A stretch of DNA of 64,000 nt from Variovorax paradoxus (GTDB taxonomy: Bacteria; Pseudomonadota; Gammaproteobacteria; Burkholderiales; Burkholderiaceae_C): contig NZ_JAUSXL010000002.1 of the NCBI RefSeq assembly GCF_030815975.1, positions 2,654,501 through 2,718,500 of the forward strand, written 5' to 3'. A program made the position numbers and the translations under genes. The notes beneath the pieces were generated by a model. It was not told where the DNA came from, did no database searches, and was given only the letters and a program-made list of their open reading frames with translations. Below are positions 26,170-34,911 of the stretch, piece by piece. Numbering within the stretch: position 1 is the stretch's first letter; each line of letters begins with the position of its first letter.

Positions 26170-27219
26170 ATGACCCGCTTCATCGATGTTCACAGCCTGG
26201 TCCGCCTGGTGGACGAGACCGGCATTCCCCAATTCCTCACGGCCTTGGCTGACGCGCTGCGCGACGACTTCCTGCGCTGGCGCGAGTTCGACAAGAAGGC
26301 GCGCGTCGCCAGCCACTCGCACCTCGGCGTGATCGAGCTGATGCCGGTGGCCGACGACGGCGCCTACGCCTTCAAGTACGTCAACGGCCATCCGCACAAC
26401 ACAGCGGTCGGGCTGCCCACGGTCATGGCCTTCGGCGTGCTGGCCGAGGTCGACACGGGCTACCCCGTGCTGCTGTCCGAGCTCACGCTCACCACCGCGC
26501 TGCGCACCGCCGCCACCTCGGCCATGGCCGCGCAGGCGCTGGCGCGGCCCGGTTCGCGCAGCATGGCGCTGATCGGCAACGGCTCGCAGAGCGAGTTCCA
26601 GGCGCTGGCCTTCCATGCGCTGCTGGGGATCGAGGAGGTGCGCGTGTTCGACATCGATCCGCATGCCACCGACAAGCTGGTGCGCCACCTGTCGGCCTGC
26701 ACGCCGCTCGCCGTGGTGCGCGCGCCGTCCGTCGCCGAGGCCGTGCGCGGCGCCGACATCGTCACCACGGTCACGGCCCACCAGGGCCATGCGGTCGTGC
26801 TCGCGCCCGGGATGATCGAGCCGGGCATGCACATCAACGCGGTCGGCGGCGATTCGCCCGGCAAGACCGAGCTGCACCCCGACGTGCTGCGCCTGGCGCG
26901 CGTGTTCGTCGAATACGAACCCCAGACCCGCATCGAGGGCGAGATCCAGCAGCTGCCGGCCGACTTTCCGGTGCACGAGCTCTGGGAGGTGCTGCTCGGC
27001 AATGTGCCCGGACGCGAGAGCCCGGAGCAGGTCACGGTGTTCGACTCGGTCGGCTTCGCGCTGGAGGACTACACGGCGCTGCGCTACATCCAGCGCATTG
27101 CCACCGAGCGCGGCATCGGCCAGCAGATCGCGCTGGTGCCCGAACTCGACGACCCGAAGGATCTGTTCGGGCTCACCGCCTCCGGCCGGCGCCGGGCGGT
27201 GCTGCGGCGTGCGGCATGA
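26170..27219 (+). CDS. Ornithine cyclodeaminase family protein
   Basis: A 349-residue member of the OCD/mu-crystallin family. Ornithine cyclodeaminase converts L-ornithine to L-proline and ammonia with bound NAD. The Rossmann segment SMALIGNGSQSEFQALAF (about 135-155) and the GGDSPGKTELHPD active-site loop are clear. An OCD of this length is typical, rather than the shorter alanine or lysine relatives. The polyamine/guanidine context supports ornithine. The 142-base gap before it shows no gene or recognisable site. The next gene begins 8 bases after its stop, so the two are cotranscribed. Confidence 0.9.
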   Translation: MTRFIDVHSLVRLVDETGIPQFLTALADALRDDFLRWREFDKKARVASHSHLGVIELMPVADDGAYAFKYVNGHPHNTAVGLPTVMAFGVLAEVDTGYPVLLSELTLTTALRTAATSAMAAQALARPGSRSMALIGNGSQSEFQALAFHALLGIEEVRVFDIDPHATDKLVRHLSACTPLAVVRAPSVAEAVRGADIVTTVTAHQGHAVVLAPGMIEPGMHINAVGGDSPGKTELHPDVLRLARVFVEYEPQTRIEGEIQQLPADFPVHELWEVLLGNVPGRESPEQVTVFDSVGFALEDYTALRYIQRIATERGIGQQIALVPELDDPKDLFGLTASGRRRAVLRRAA

Positions 27220-27226
27220 TGGCGGC

Positions 27227-28273
27227 ATGCTCACCATCTACAACGACCGGCACGCACTGCACCAGGGCAAAGTCGAGATGTTTCGCGGCGAACTGGTGCC
27301 GTGCTTCGAGGTGCCCGCCCGCGTCGACCATGTGAGGCATGAGCTGGAGCGCCGGGGCCTGGGCCCGCTGCAGGCGCCCGATGCCTTCGACGAGGCGCTG
27401 CTGGCCCGGGTGCATGCGCCGCGCTACCTCGACTTCATTGCCCATGCCTGGGATGAGTGGGTGGCGCTCGATCCGTCCAACGTGTCGCGCGATGCCCTGC
27501 CTTCGTACTGGCCCACGCGCGGCATGCGCACCGATGTGTTGCCGAAGAGCTTTCCCGCGCGCATGGGACTGTTCTCGTTCGACGCGGGCACGCCGCTCAC
27601 GGCCGGCAGCTGGGCCGCCGCGCGCCACGGCGCCGCCTGCGCCTGGACCGCGGCGCAGCGCGTCATCGGCGGCCAGCGCGCCGCCTTTGCGCTCACACGG
27701 CCGCCCGGCCACCATGCGGGCGCCGATTTCTTCGGCGGCTACTGCTTCGTCAACAACGCCGCGGTGGCCGCGCAGGCGCTGCGCGATGCGGGCGTGGAGC
27801 GGGTGGCGGTGCTCGACGTGGACTACCACCACGGCAACGGCACGCAGGCCATCTTCTACGAGCGCAGCGACGTGCATTTCGCGAGCCTGCATGGCGATCC
27901 GCTGACCGACTATCCGTACTACCTGGGCCATGCCGACGAGCGCGGCGCGGGCGACGGGCTCGGCTTCAACCACAACCTGCCGCTTGCGCGCGGCATCGAC
28001 TTCGCCACCTGGCGCGCGGCACTGAAGGCGGCGCTCGACGGCATTGCCGCGGTGCGCGCGGGCGCGCTGGTCGTGTCGCTCGGCGTCGACACCTTCGAAG
28101 GCGACCCGGTCGCGGGCTTCCGGCTTAAGAGCGGCGACTACCTGCGCATGGGCGAAGACCTGGCGCGCGCCGGCCTGCCCACGGTGTTCGTGTTCGAGGG
28201 CGGCTATGCGGTGGCGGAGGTGGGCGTCAACGCCGTCAACGTGCTGCAGGGGTTCGACCAGGCCGCGGGCTGA
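27227..28273 (+). CDS. Histone-deacetylase-like acetylpolyamine amidohydrolase
   Basis: A 348-residue zinc amidohydrolase of the HDAC superfamily. The charge-relay histidines lie in RPPGHHAGADFFGGY, the zinc ligands in VLDVDYHHGNGT and SLGVDTFEGDP, and the catalytic tyrosine in FEGGY. The family's acetylpolyamine amidohydrolases remove acetyl groups from acetylputrescine or acetylspermidine. The neighbouring polyamine importer and GABA enzymes make that the best assignment. The start at 27227 (MLTIYNDRHALHQGKVEMF, cut here as MLTIYNDRH) matches the usual N-terminus. A terminator follows at 28319. Confidence 0.9.
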   Translation: MLTIYNDRHALHQGKVEMFRGELVPCFEVPARVDHVRHELERRGLGPLQAPDAFDEALLARVHAPRYLDFIAHAWDEWVALDPSNVSRDALPSYWPTRGMRTDVLPKSFPARMGLFSFDAGTPLTAGSWAAARHGAACAWTAAQRVIGGQRAAFALTRPPGHHAGADFFGGYCFVNNAAVAAQALRDAGVERVAVLDVDYHHGNGTQAIFYERSDVHFASLHGDPLTDYPYYLGHADERGAGDGLGFNHNLPLARGIDFATWRAALKAALDGIAAVRAGALVVSLGVDTFEGDPVAGFRLKSGDYLRMGEDLARAGLPTVFVFEGGYAVAEVGVNAVNVLQGFDQAAG

Positions 28274-28318
28274 GCCGCATGCGACAGCAGTCGGGTGAGC
28301 ACCGATTGCCGCCGCGCG

Positions 28319-28351
28319 AAGGGCGGGGCCCAATGCGCCCTTTGCCTTTTT
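28319..28351 (+). terminator. Probable terminator after the polyamine deacetylase gene
   Basis: Stem aagggcg (28319-28325) pairs with cgccctt (28336-28342) across a ten-base loop. After four bases a run of five T follows. It separates the polyamine locus from the Bug receptor gene. Confidence 0.55.
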
Positions 28352-28370
28352 CCCGTTTCAGGAACCCGCC

Positions 28371-29351
28371 ATGTCCCGCCGATCCCTTCTCCGCGCCGTC
28401 ACTTTTGCCGCTGCCTGCGGGCTCCTTTCTCCCCTGGCCGCTCTGGCGCAGGCCTTTCCCGCCAAGCCGATCAAGCTGATCATCGCGTTCCCCGCGGGCG
28501 GGCCCACCGACATCACGATGCGCCAGCTGGCCGACAACGCGAGCAAGATCCTCGGCCAGCCCGTCATCATCGACAACAAGCCCGGCGCCGGCGGCACCTT
28601 GCCTGCCCAGGCGCTGCAGACCGCGCAGCCCGACGGCTACACCGTCGCGCAGATTCCGCTCGGCGTCTTCCGCCTCGGCTACACCACCAAGATCAACTGG
28701 GATCCGCTCAAGGACATCAGCTACGTGCTCAACGTCACGGGCTACGCCTTCGGCATCGTGGTGCCCGCCAGCAGCCCGTTCAAGACCTGGGCCGACTTCG
28801 TCGCGTATGCCAAGGCCAATCCCGGCAAGCTCACCTACGGTTCCACCGGCAACCTGACGAGTCCGCACCTCACGACCGAACTGGTGGCGCAGAAGGCCGG
28901 CATCGAGCTGCAGCACGTGCCCTACAAGGGCAGCGCCGACCTGATGCTCGCCGTGGTCAGCGGCCAGCTGATGGCGGCCGCCGACAGCACCGGCTTTGCG
29001 CCGCAAGTGGAGGCCGGCAAGCTGCGCGTGCTGAACACCTGGGGCGAGAAGCGCCTCGCCAAGTTCCCCGACGCACCGACGCTGAAGGAACTGGGCTACG
29101 ACATCGTGCAGAACTCGCCCTTCGGCATCGGCGCCCCCAAGGGCACGCCGCCCGAGGTGGTGAAGAAGCTGCACGACGCGTTCAAGCAGGCGATGGAAGA
29201 GCCGAGCTACGTGGCCTCGCTCGGCCGCTACGACATGCTGCCGAACTACATGAGCTCGGCGACGTACACCAGGTTTGCGCAGGACACGGTGGTGCGCGAG
29301 AAGGCGGTGATCGAGAAGCTGGGGCTCGCGAAGGAAGTCAAGACGAACTGA
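28371..29351 (+). CDS. Bug-family (tripartite tricarboxylate) periplasmic receptor
   Basis: A 326-residue Bug receptor with an N-terminal export signal that carries a twin arginine (SRRSLLRAVTFAAA) and is cut near ALAQA. The mature start FPAKPIKLIIAFPAGGPTDI is the classic family opening. VPYKGSADLMLAVVSGQ and FGIGAPKGTPPEVV follow. It is a full-length relative of the fragment at 1-486. There is no TctA/TctB pair nearby. The gene end overlaps the end of the TetR gene by 14 bases. The ligand is unknown. Confidence 0.92.
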   Translation: MSRRSLLRAVTFAAACGLLSPLAALAQAFPAKPIKLIIAFPAGGPTDITMRQLADNASKILGQPVIIDNKPGAGGTLPAQALQTAQPDGYTVAQIPLGVFRLGYTTKINWDPLKDISYVLNVTGYAFGIVVPASSPFKTWADFVAYAKANPGKLTYGSTGNLTSPHLTTELVAQKAGIELQHVPYKGSADLMLAVVSGQLMAAADSTGFAPQVEAGKLRVLNTWGEKRLAKFPDAPTLKELGYDIVQNSPFGIGAPKGTPPEVVKKLHDAFKQAMEEPSYVASLGRYDMLPNYMSSATYTRFAQDTVVREKAVIEKLGLAKEVKTN

Positions 29352-29907
29352 GCACGAACAGCTCGTCCACCAGCCGCCCCGCCAGCTCCGGCTTCACGGG
29401 GTCGCCGCCGAACACCAGCCGAAACACGATCGGCGCAATCAGGTGATCGATCACCTGCTGCGCCTCGGGCGCGTGCTCGCCTCGGGCGTGCGCCCGCTCG
29501 ACAAGCTTCAGGGCCTCCTTGCGGCGGTTGCGCAGGCAGTCGGTGTCGGCGCTGCCGTTGGCCAGGGCGGCCGCGGCTTTCAACAGCGGGATGTTGCAGG
29601 GGCGCGCAAGGTGCGTGATGAGTTCCTGCGCCCACGCCGTCAGGTCCTGCCGCAGCGAGCCCGTGTCGGGCAGAGGCCGATTCGGGTCCAGCCGGTGCGT
29701 CGCCGTTTCGGCCAGCAGCCCGGACAGGTCGCCCCATCGGCGGTAGATGCTGGAGGCGCTGACGCCTGCGCGCTCGGCCACGGCCGGGACGGTCACGCGT
29801 TCGCGCCCCTGTTCGGCCACCAGTTCTTCGAGCGCCGTGCGCACCAGCGCCTGCACCTGGGCGCTGCGGCCGCCGGGGCGCCTGTTCGGAAGGACGACAT
29901 CGTTCAT
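29338..29907 (-). CDS. TetR/AcrR-family transcription regulator
   Basis: A 189-residue repressor. The N-terminal helix-turn-helix lies near residues 38-58 (VTVPAVAERAGVSASSIYRRW), shown here as VPAVAERAGVSASSIYRRW, and the C-terminal ligand-binding domain is helical. It is divergent from the MFS transporter at 29997. The space between them holds a promoter for the transporter wrapped in inverted repeats, the usual sign that it represses the exporter and itself. The inducer is unknown. Confidence 0.9.
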   Translation of the reverse strand: MNDVVLPNRRPGGRSAQVQALVRTALEELVAEQGRERVTVPAVAERAGVSASSIYRRWGDLSGLLAETATHRLDPNRPLPDTGSLRQDLTAWAQELITHLARPCNIPLLKAAAALANGSADTDCLRNRRKEALKLVERAHARGEHAPEAQQVIDHLIAPIVFRLVFGGDPVKPELAGRLVDELFVLSSS

Positions 29908-29916
29908 GGAAGGACT

Positions 29917-29986
29917 TTAACGCAAAGATATTTGCTTTAGGGGGGATGTAAGTCTAGAATCGCAAAAGCTAAAAAAGTTGCGTTAA
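29917..29986. promoter_or_regulatory. Divergent operator/promoter of the TetR-MFS pair
   Basis: A perfect 9-base inverted repeat, TTAACGCAA (29917-29925) and TTGCGTTAA (29978-29986), brackets the promoter. A smaller dyad gcaaa-gata-tttgc lies at 29922-29935. For the transporter, -35 TTGCTT (29932-29937), a 17-base spacer and -10 TAGAAT (29955-29960) can be read. The right repeat ends next to the Shine-Dalgarno AAGGA. The region is AT-rich against a GC-rich background. Confidence 0.75.
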
Positions 29987-29996
29987 GGATTCGCCC

Positions 29997-31256
29997 ATGC
30001 CGTCCTCCTGTCCTGAGCTTGCCGCTGCAGCCGCCGCCGCGCGTTCCGAGCCGCGGCGCCTGCCTGCGGCCGTCGGATTTGCGCTGCTGGCCGCGGTGCT
30101 GTTTGCGTTCTTCTTCGCGGCTGCCGCGCCGTCGCCGCTGTTCGTGGTGTTCCAGCACGCCTGGGGCTTCTCGTCGTCGATGCTCACCGTGGCTTTCGCG
30201 ATCTATGCGATCGCGTTGCTGATCTCCCTGCTGGTGGCGGGATCGCTGTCGGACCACATCGGGCGCCGGCCCGTGGTGCTGGCGGCGCTGGTGCTGCAGG
30301 CGGTGGCGATGGGACTGTTCCTGCTGGCGCATGGCATCGGCGGGCTGATCGCCGCGCGCGTGGTGCAGGGCGTGGCCACGGGCGTCGCTAGCGGCGCGCT
30401 GAGCGCGGCGGTGGTCGAGGCCGCGCCGGCTGCGCGCAAGCAGCTGGGCGCATTGATCACGAGCGTGTCGCCGCTCGCGGGGCTCGCGGTGGGCGCGCTG
30501 CTGACGGGCATGGCGGTGAAGTTCACCGCGGCGCCGGTGACACTGGTGTTCGGCGTGCTCGCCGCGGTGTTCGCGCTGGGTGCGGCCGCGGTGCTGTGGA
30601 TGCCCGAAACCGTCACGCCGCGTGCCGGTGCACTGGCCTCGCTGCTGCCGCGTGTGTCCATTCCCGTGCGGGCGCGGGCCGACTTTGTGCGCGGCCTGCC
30701 GGTGTTCATCGTGGTGTGGGCGCTGGGCGGCCTGTATCTGTCGCTCGCACCCTCGCTGATGCACCATGTGTTCGGCATCGACAACGGTGTGGTCAACGGC
30801 CTCACGGTGGCGGTGCTCTCGGGCTTCGGCGCGATCGCGCCCAGCCTGCTCGGCCGCCTTGGCGCGCCGCGGTCGGTCATCTTCGGCACGGCCAGCATCG
30901 CGGCCGGCCTCGCGTTGCTGCTCGCCTCGCTGGCCACCCGATCGCTTGCGCTGTTCTTTGCCGGCACCGCGATCGCGGGCGTGGGCTTCGGCGGCTCGTT
31001 CTCGGCGCTGGTGCAGACGCTCGCACCGCAGGCCGATTCGCACGAGCGCGGCGAACTGTTCGCCGCGATCTTCGTGGTGAGCTATCTCGCGTTCAGCCTG
31101 CCCGCGATGCTGGCCGGCTTTCTGGTGGCGCCGCTCGGTTTGCTGAATACGGCGGAGGGCTATGCGGCAGTGCTCCTGCTGATTGCGGCCTTCGGCACCT
31201 GGCGCCAATGGGCGGTGCTGCGCCGCTGCGCGCGCAGCCGGCCGGTCAGCGGGTAG
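29997..31256 (+). CDS. MFS transporter (TetR-controlled, probably efflux)
   Basis: A 419-residue major facilitator protein with 12 predicted helices. The helix 2-3 loop motif is LSDHIGRRPV, followed by GVATGVASGALSAAVVEAAP in helix 5 and ERGELFAAIFVVSYLAFSLP, shown in part as ELFAAIFVVSYLAFSLP. The divergent TetR gene and the operator-flanked promoter suggest inducible drug or metabolite efflux. The substrate is not predictable. Its last 11 bases overlap the end of the convergent HAD phosphatase gene. Confidence 0.88.
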   Translation: MPSSCPELAAAAAAARSEPRRLPAAVGFALLAAVLFAFFFAAAAPSPLFVVFQHAWGFSSSMLTVAFAIYAIALLISLLVAGSLSDHIGRRPVVLAALVLQAVAMGLFLLAHGIGGLIAARVVQGVATGVASGALSAAVVEAAPAARKQLGALITSVSPLAGLAVGALLTGMAVKFTAAPVTLVFGVLAAVFALGAAAVLWMPETVTPRAGALASLLPRVSIPVRARADFVRGLPVFIVVWALGGLYLSLAPSLMHHVFGIDNGVVNGLTVAVLSGFGAIAPSLLGRLGAPRSVIFGTASIAAGLALLLASLATRSLALFFAGTAIAGVGFGGSFSALVQTLAPQADSHERGELFAAIFVVSYLAFSLPAMLAGFLVAPLGLLNTAEGYAAVLLLIAAFGTWRQWAVLRRCARSRPVSG

Positions 31257-32082
31257 CGCGCGCCGAGAGAATCGCGCGCGCCGCCTCCGCAAAGCCCGCG
31301 CCGCGCTCGCCCTCGGTCACATAGCGTGGCAGGTGCTCCAGCTGCGGCACGAAGCGCGCGACGTTCGCCACGCCGATGCTGCTCGCGAAGGTGCGGAACA
31401 TGAGCTGGTCGTTGGTGGAGTCGCCCACGTAGGCCCAGCGATGGAGCTCGTCGTCGAGCGCGCGGCCCCAGAGCTCGCGCACGATCCAGCGTGCGCCCTC
31501 GAGCTTGTCGTTGTCGCCATACCAGCCGTTGATGTGGATGCTGCTCACCGTGGCATGCATGCCTTCGCTGCGCATCAGCGCCACGACGTGTGCAATGGTC
31601 TCTTCGCTCAGCTGCACGAACTCGCTGTGGTCGATGGCGATGTCGGTCTCGCGGCCCGGCGAGTCGGTGGCGCGCTGCGCACCCGGGATCTCGCGTTCGA
31701 TGCGCGCCAGCACGGACTGCATGCGCTCGAAGTTGGCGGTGCGCGTGGGCGCATCCTGCATGTAGCGCTTCTCGATCTTTCCATCGGCCGCAGGCAGCAG
31801 CGCCACCGCGCCGTTCTCCGCCACGATGGCATCGACCGGCCAGGTGTGGACGAAGGGCAGGCTCCAGCCCACGGGCCGGCCCGTGATCGCCACGATGGCG
31901 AGGCCCGCGGCCTTGAGGCTGCCAAGCGCCTGCAGCGCATCGGGCGTGATCGCGCCCTCGGTGGTGAGCGTGTCGTCGATGTCCGTGAACACGCCGGCGA
32001 GCGCACTGCGCGCGGGCGCGGCCCAGCGGTCCAGCGGCAGCAGGTGGGTGGGCGAGGGCGGAAGGGAATTCGACGACGGCAT
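31246..32082 (-). CDS. HAD-superfamily (IIB, Cof-type) phosphatase
   Basis: A 278-residue hydrolase. Motif I is FTDIDDTLTTEG with the nucleophile and general-acid aspartates, motif II is AITGRP, and motif IV is VGDSTNDQLMF. The large cap between motifs II and IV is of the C2B type found in sugar-phosphate phosphatases, including mannosyl-3-phosphoglycerate phosphatase relatives. The start at 32082 is preferred to an upstream one that adds an Arg/Trp-rich tail. It is divergent from the ABC exporter. The physiological substrate is unknown. Confidence 0.85.
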   Translation of the reverse strand: MPSSNSLPPSPTHLLPLDRWAAPARSALAGVFTDIDDTLTTEGAITPDALQALGSLKAAGLAIVAITGRPVGWSLPFVHTWPVDAIVAENGAVALLPAADGKIEKRYMQDAPTRTANFERMQSVLARIEREIPGAQRATDSPGRETDIAIDHSEFVQLSEETIAHVVALMRSEGMHATVSSIHINGWYGDNDKLEGARWIVRELWGRALDDELHRWAYVGDSTNDQLMFRTFASSIGVANVARFVPQLEHLPRYVTEGERGAGFAEAARAILSARATR

Positions 32083-32179
32083 GGCGGGTGGGCAATTTCT
32101 GGAGAGCCCGTGATCGTACCGGCGGTTTCGTGTAGCATCCCGCCCCCGCCGCGCGTTCCACGCCGGCGCGGCGCTTTCC

Positions 32180-33175
32180 ATGTCCCACATCCTCGTCGAC
32201 CACCTCCTCAAGAGCTACCGCATCTCCGAGCGCGACCCGGGCGTGATGGGCGCGCTGCGCGGGCTCGTGCAGCGCCGCCATCGCACGGTGCAGGCGCTGT
32301 CGGGCGTATCGTTCTCGCTCGAGCGCGGCGAGCTGCTGGGCTTCATCGGCCCGAACGGCGCGGGCAAGTCGACCACCATCAAGATCCTCGCGGGCATCCT
32401 GCGCGCCGACGGCGGGCGCGTGGAGATCGACGGGCGTGATCCCTTCGCGGACCGCGAGCGGCATGTGGCGCGCATCGGCGTGGTCTTCGGCCAGCGCACG
32501 CAGTTGTGGTGGGACCTGCCGGTGGGCGACGGCTTCGACCTGCTGCGCGACATCTACCGCGTCGATCCGCAGCGCTATCGCAGGACGCGCGACGAACTGG
32601 TCGCGCTGCTGCACCTGGAGCGCGTGCTGGGCCAGCCGGTGCGGCAGCTCTCGCTGGGCCAGCGCATGCGCGCCGAGATCGCGGCGGCGCTGCTGCACGA
32701 GCCCGACATCCTGTTCCTCGACGAGCCGACCATCGGCCTCGATGCGCCCTCGAAGCTCGCGGTGCGCGACTTCGTGCGCCGCGCCAACCGCGAGCGCGGC
32801 ACCACCGTGCTGCTGACCACGCACGACATGCACGACATCGAGGCGCTGGCCCAGCGCGTGATCGTCATCGGCCATGGCCGCGTGCTGGCCGACAGCCCGG
32901 TCGAGGCGCTGCGCGCGCAGGTGATGGCCGAGCGCCGGCTGGTGGTCGACTTCGCGCAGGAAGCGGCGCTGCCCGAACAGGTGCAAGGCGCCACGGTGCA
33001 CGCGCGGGACGGCCAGACGCTGGTGCTCGATTTCGATCCCGCGGTCACCTCGGCGCCCGCGCTGATCGCGCGCATCGCCGCTGAGCACGCGGTGGAAGAC
33101 ATCCGCCTCGAGGGCATGGCCATCGAGGCGGTGATCGCGCGCTTCTATGCCATGCACGGAGCGGCCGAAGCGTGA
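32180..33175 (+). CDS. ABC-2-type exporter ATPase
   Basis: A 331-residue ATPase with Walker A GPNGAGKSTT, signature LSLGQRMRAEIAAALLHEP (the Q-loop and LSxGQ form typical of ABC-2 drug/polysaccharide exporters), Walker B ILFLDEPTIGLD and the switch histidine in TTHDM. A C-terminal extension of about 90 residues follows. Its stop overlaps the GTG of the first permease (GTGA at 33172). With two permeases it forms a complete three-gene exporter. The substrate is unknown. Confidence 0.92.
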   Translation: MSHILVDHLLKSYRISERDPGVMGALRGLVQRRHRTVQALSGVSFSLERGELLGFIGPNGAGKSTTIKILAGILRADGGRVEIDGRDPFADRERHVARIGVVFGQRTQLWWDLPVGDGFDLLRDIYRVDPQRYRRTRDELVALLHLERVLGQPVRQLSLGQRMRAEIAAALLHEPDILFLDEPTIGLDAPSKLAVRDFVRRANRERGTTVLLTTHDMHDIEALAQRVIVIGHGRVLADSPVEALRAQVMAERRLVVDFAQEAALPEQVQGATVHARDGQTLVLDFDPAVTSAPALIARIAAEHAVEDIRLEGMAIEAVIARFYAMHGAAEA

Positions 33176-34014
33176 GCGCGCGCGACCTGCTGCGCCCCTA
33201 TGCCGCGGCCTTCGCGTCGCGCTTCATGCAGATGCTGCAGTACCGCACCGCGGCGCTCGCCGGCTTTGCCACGCAGTGCTGGTGGGGCGGCATCAAGGTG
33301 ATGGTGTTCGCGGCGTTCTACGGCGGCAGCGCCGTCGCGGGCGCGGCTTCGCCGATGTCGCTCGCCCAGGCCATCACCTACACCTGGCTCGCGCAAGGCC
33401 TGCTGGTGCTGCTGCCCTGGCTCGCTGACCCCGAGGTGGCGCAGGCCGTGCGCACCGGCGCGGTCGCCTACGACCGTCTGCGACCGGTGGATGCGTATGT
33501 GCTGTGGTTCGCGCGCAGCGCCGGCTGGATCGCGGCGCGGCTGTTGCCGCGCGCGGCGCTGATGGCGGCCTTCGCGGCGGTTGCGCTGCCGCTGGCGGGA
33601 CTGGGCGAGTGGGCCTGGCAACTGCCCGCGAGCGCGGCGGCCGGCATGGCGTTCCTGCTGTCCGCGGGGCTCGCGCTGCTGCTGTCGACCGCGATGGTGA
33701 TGCTGCTCAACGTGGCGGCCACGGCGGCACTCAACGAGCGCGGCATCAGCGCGGTGGTCACCCCCGTGGTGATCGTGTTCTCGGGCAACCTGCTGCCGCT
33801 GGCGCTGCTGCCCGACGGCTGGCAGACCGCGCTGCTGGTGCAACCGCTGGCGGGGCTGTTCGACATTCCGGCGCGGCTGTACTTCGGGCAGCTGAGCGGC
33901 TGGCATGCGCTGGTCGGGCTGGGGCTGCAGTGCTTCTGGATCGGCTTGCTGGCCGCATCCGGCCACCTGGCCATGGGGCGCACGATGCGCAGTCTGCAGG
34001 TGCAGGGTGGCTGA
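33172..34014 (+). CDS. ABC-2-type exporter permease 1
   Basis: A 280-residue integral membrane protein with about six helices, of the ABC2_membrane_6 (DUF990-like) type. The first residues FMQMLQYRTAALAGFATQCWW, shown as RTAALAGFATQCWW, lead into helix 1. The middle has VAYDRLRPVDAYV, the short amphipathic stretch that contacts the ATPase in this family. It uses a GTG start in the GTGA overlap. It is a paralogue of permease 2 and probably forms a heterodimer with it. Confidence 0.85.
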   Translation: MSARDLLRPYAAAFASRFMQMLQYRTAALAGFATQCWWGGIKVMVFAAFYGGSAVAGAASPMSLAQAITYTWLAQGLLVLLPWLADPEVAQAVRTGAVAYDRLRPVDAYVLWFARSAGWIAARLLPRAALMAAFAAVALPLAGLGEWAWQLPASAAAGMAFLLSAGLALLLSTAMVMLLNVAATAALNERGISAVVTPVVIVFSGNLLPLALLPDGWQTALLVQPLAGLFDIPARLYFGQLSGWHALVGLGLQCFWIGLLAASGHLAMGRTMRSLQVQGG

Positions 34015-34100
34015 GGTGACTTGCTGCTCCTTCACGGAGCGCTGTCGTGCACGCGCCCCGGACAACGGCGTGGAAAACACCATCGGCGGGAGCCACTGAC

Positions 34101-34904
34101 GTGGGATCGCTCGCCCTTTTCTTCCGCCTCATGGCCGCCTCGATCGGCGGCCAGGCGAGGTACCCCGCGTCGGCCCTGCTGCTGACCCTGGGCCAGTTCC
34201 TGGGCACAGGCATCGAGTTGGTCGCCGTCTGGGCGCTGTTCCACCGTTTCGGCGAGGTACAGGGCTGGGCCATCGGCGAAGTGGCGTTGTTCTACGGCCT
34301 GGTCAACTGCATGTTCGCGATTGCCGACGCGCTGGGGCGCGGCTTCGACGTGCTCGGCACCGAATTCCTGCGCACCGGCACCTTCGACCGGCTGCTGCTG
34401 CGCCCGCGCCCGCTCGCGTTGCAACTCATGGGCCACGACGTGCGCATCAGCCGCCTGGGCCGGCTGCTGCAGGGTGTGAGCGTGCTGGCGTTTGCGACCG
34501 TTCAGGCCCACATCGCGTGGACACCGGGCGCCGTGGTGCTCGCCCTGTTCGCGCTGGCCGGCGGCATCGCGCTCTTCCTCGGCATCCTGGTGCTGCAGGG
34601 TACGCTGTCGTTCTGGACCGTCGAAAGCCTGGAGATCGCCAACGTGCTCACCTACGGCGGCGTGCAGGCGGCGCAGTATCCGCTGGCGCTCTATGCGCAG
34701 TGGTTCCGCCGCGTGCTGACCTTCATCGTGCCGCTGGCCTGCGTGGCGTATTACCCCGCGCTCGCGATCCTCGGCAAGCCCGACCCGCTGGGCGCGCCGG
34801 CTTGGCTGGGCATGGTGTCGCCGCTCGCGGGCTTCGCGTTCCTCGCGGCGGCGTTCGGCGCATGGCGCCTCGGGCTGCGCCGCTACGCTTCGACCGGGAG
34901 CTGA
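34101..34904 (+). CDS. ABC-2-type exporter permease 2
   Basis: About 267 residues with six predicted helices, same family as permease 1. TGTFDRLLLRPRPLALQLM, partly seen as FDRLLLRPRPLALQ, is the counterpart of the FDRLRPVD-type coupling motif. I start at GTG 34101, eight bases after GGGAG. The open frame continues to 34047, but those codons look non-coding. The stop lies 7 bases from the convergent prfC stop. Confidence 0.85.
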   Translation: MGSLALFFRLMAASIGGQARYPASALLLTLGQFLGTGIELVAVWALFHRFGEVQGWAIGEVALFYGLVNCMFAIADALGRGFDVLGTEFLRTGTFDRLLLRPRPLALQLMGHDVRISRLGRLLQGVSVLAFATVQAHIAWTPGAVVLALFALAGGIALFLGILVLQGTLSFWTVESLEIANVLTYGGVQAAQYPLALYAQWFRRVLTFIVPLACVAYYPALAILGKPDPLGAPAWLGMVSPLAGFAFLAAAFGAWRLGLRRYASTGS

Positions 34905-34911
34905 GCCCGCG

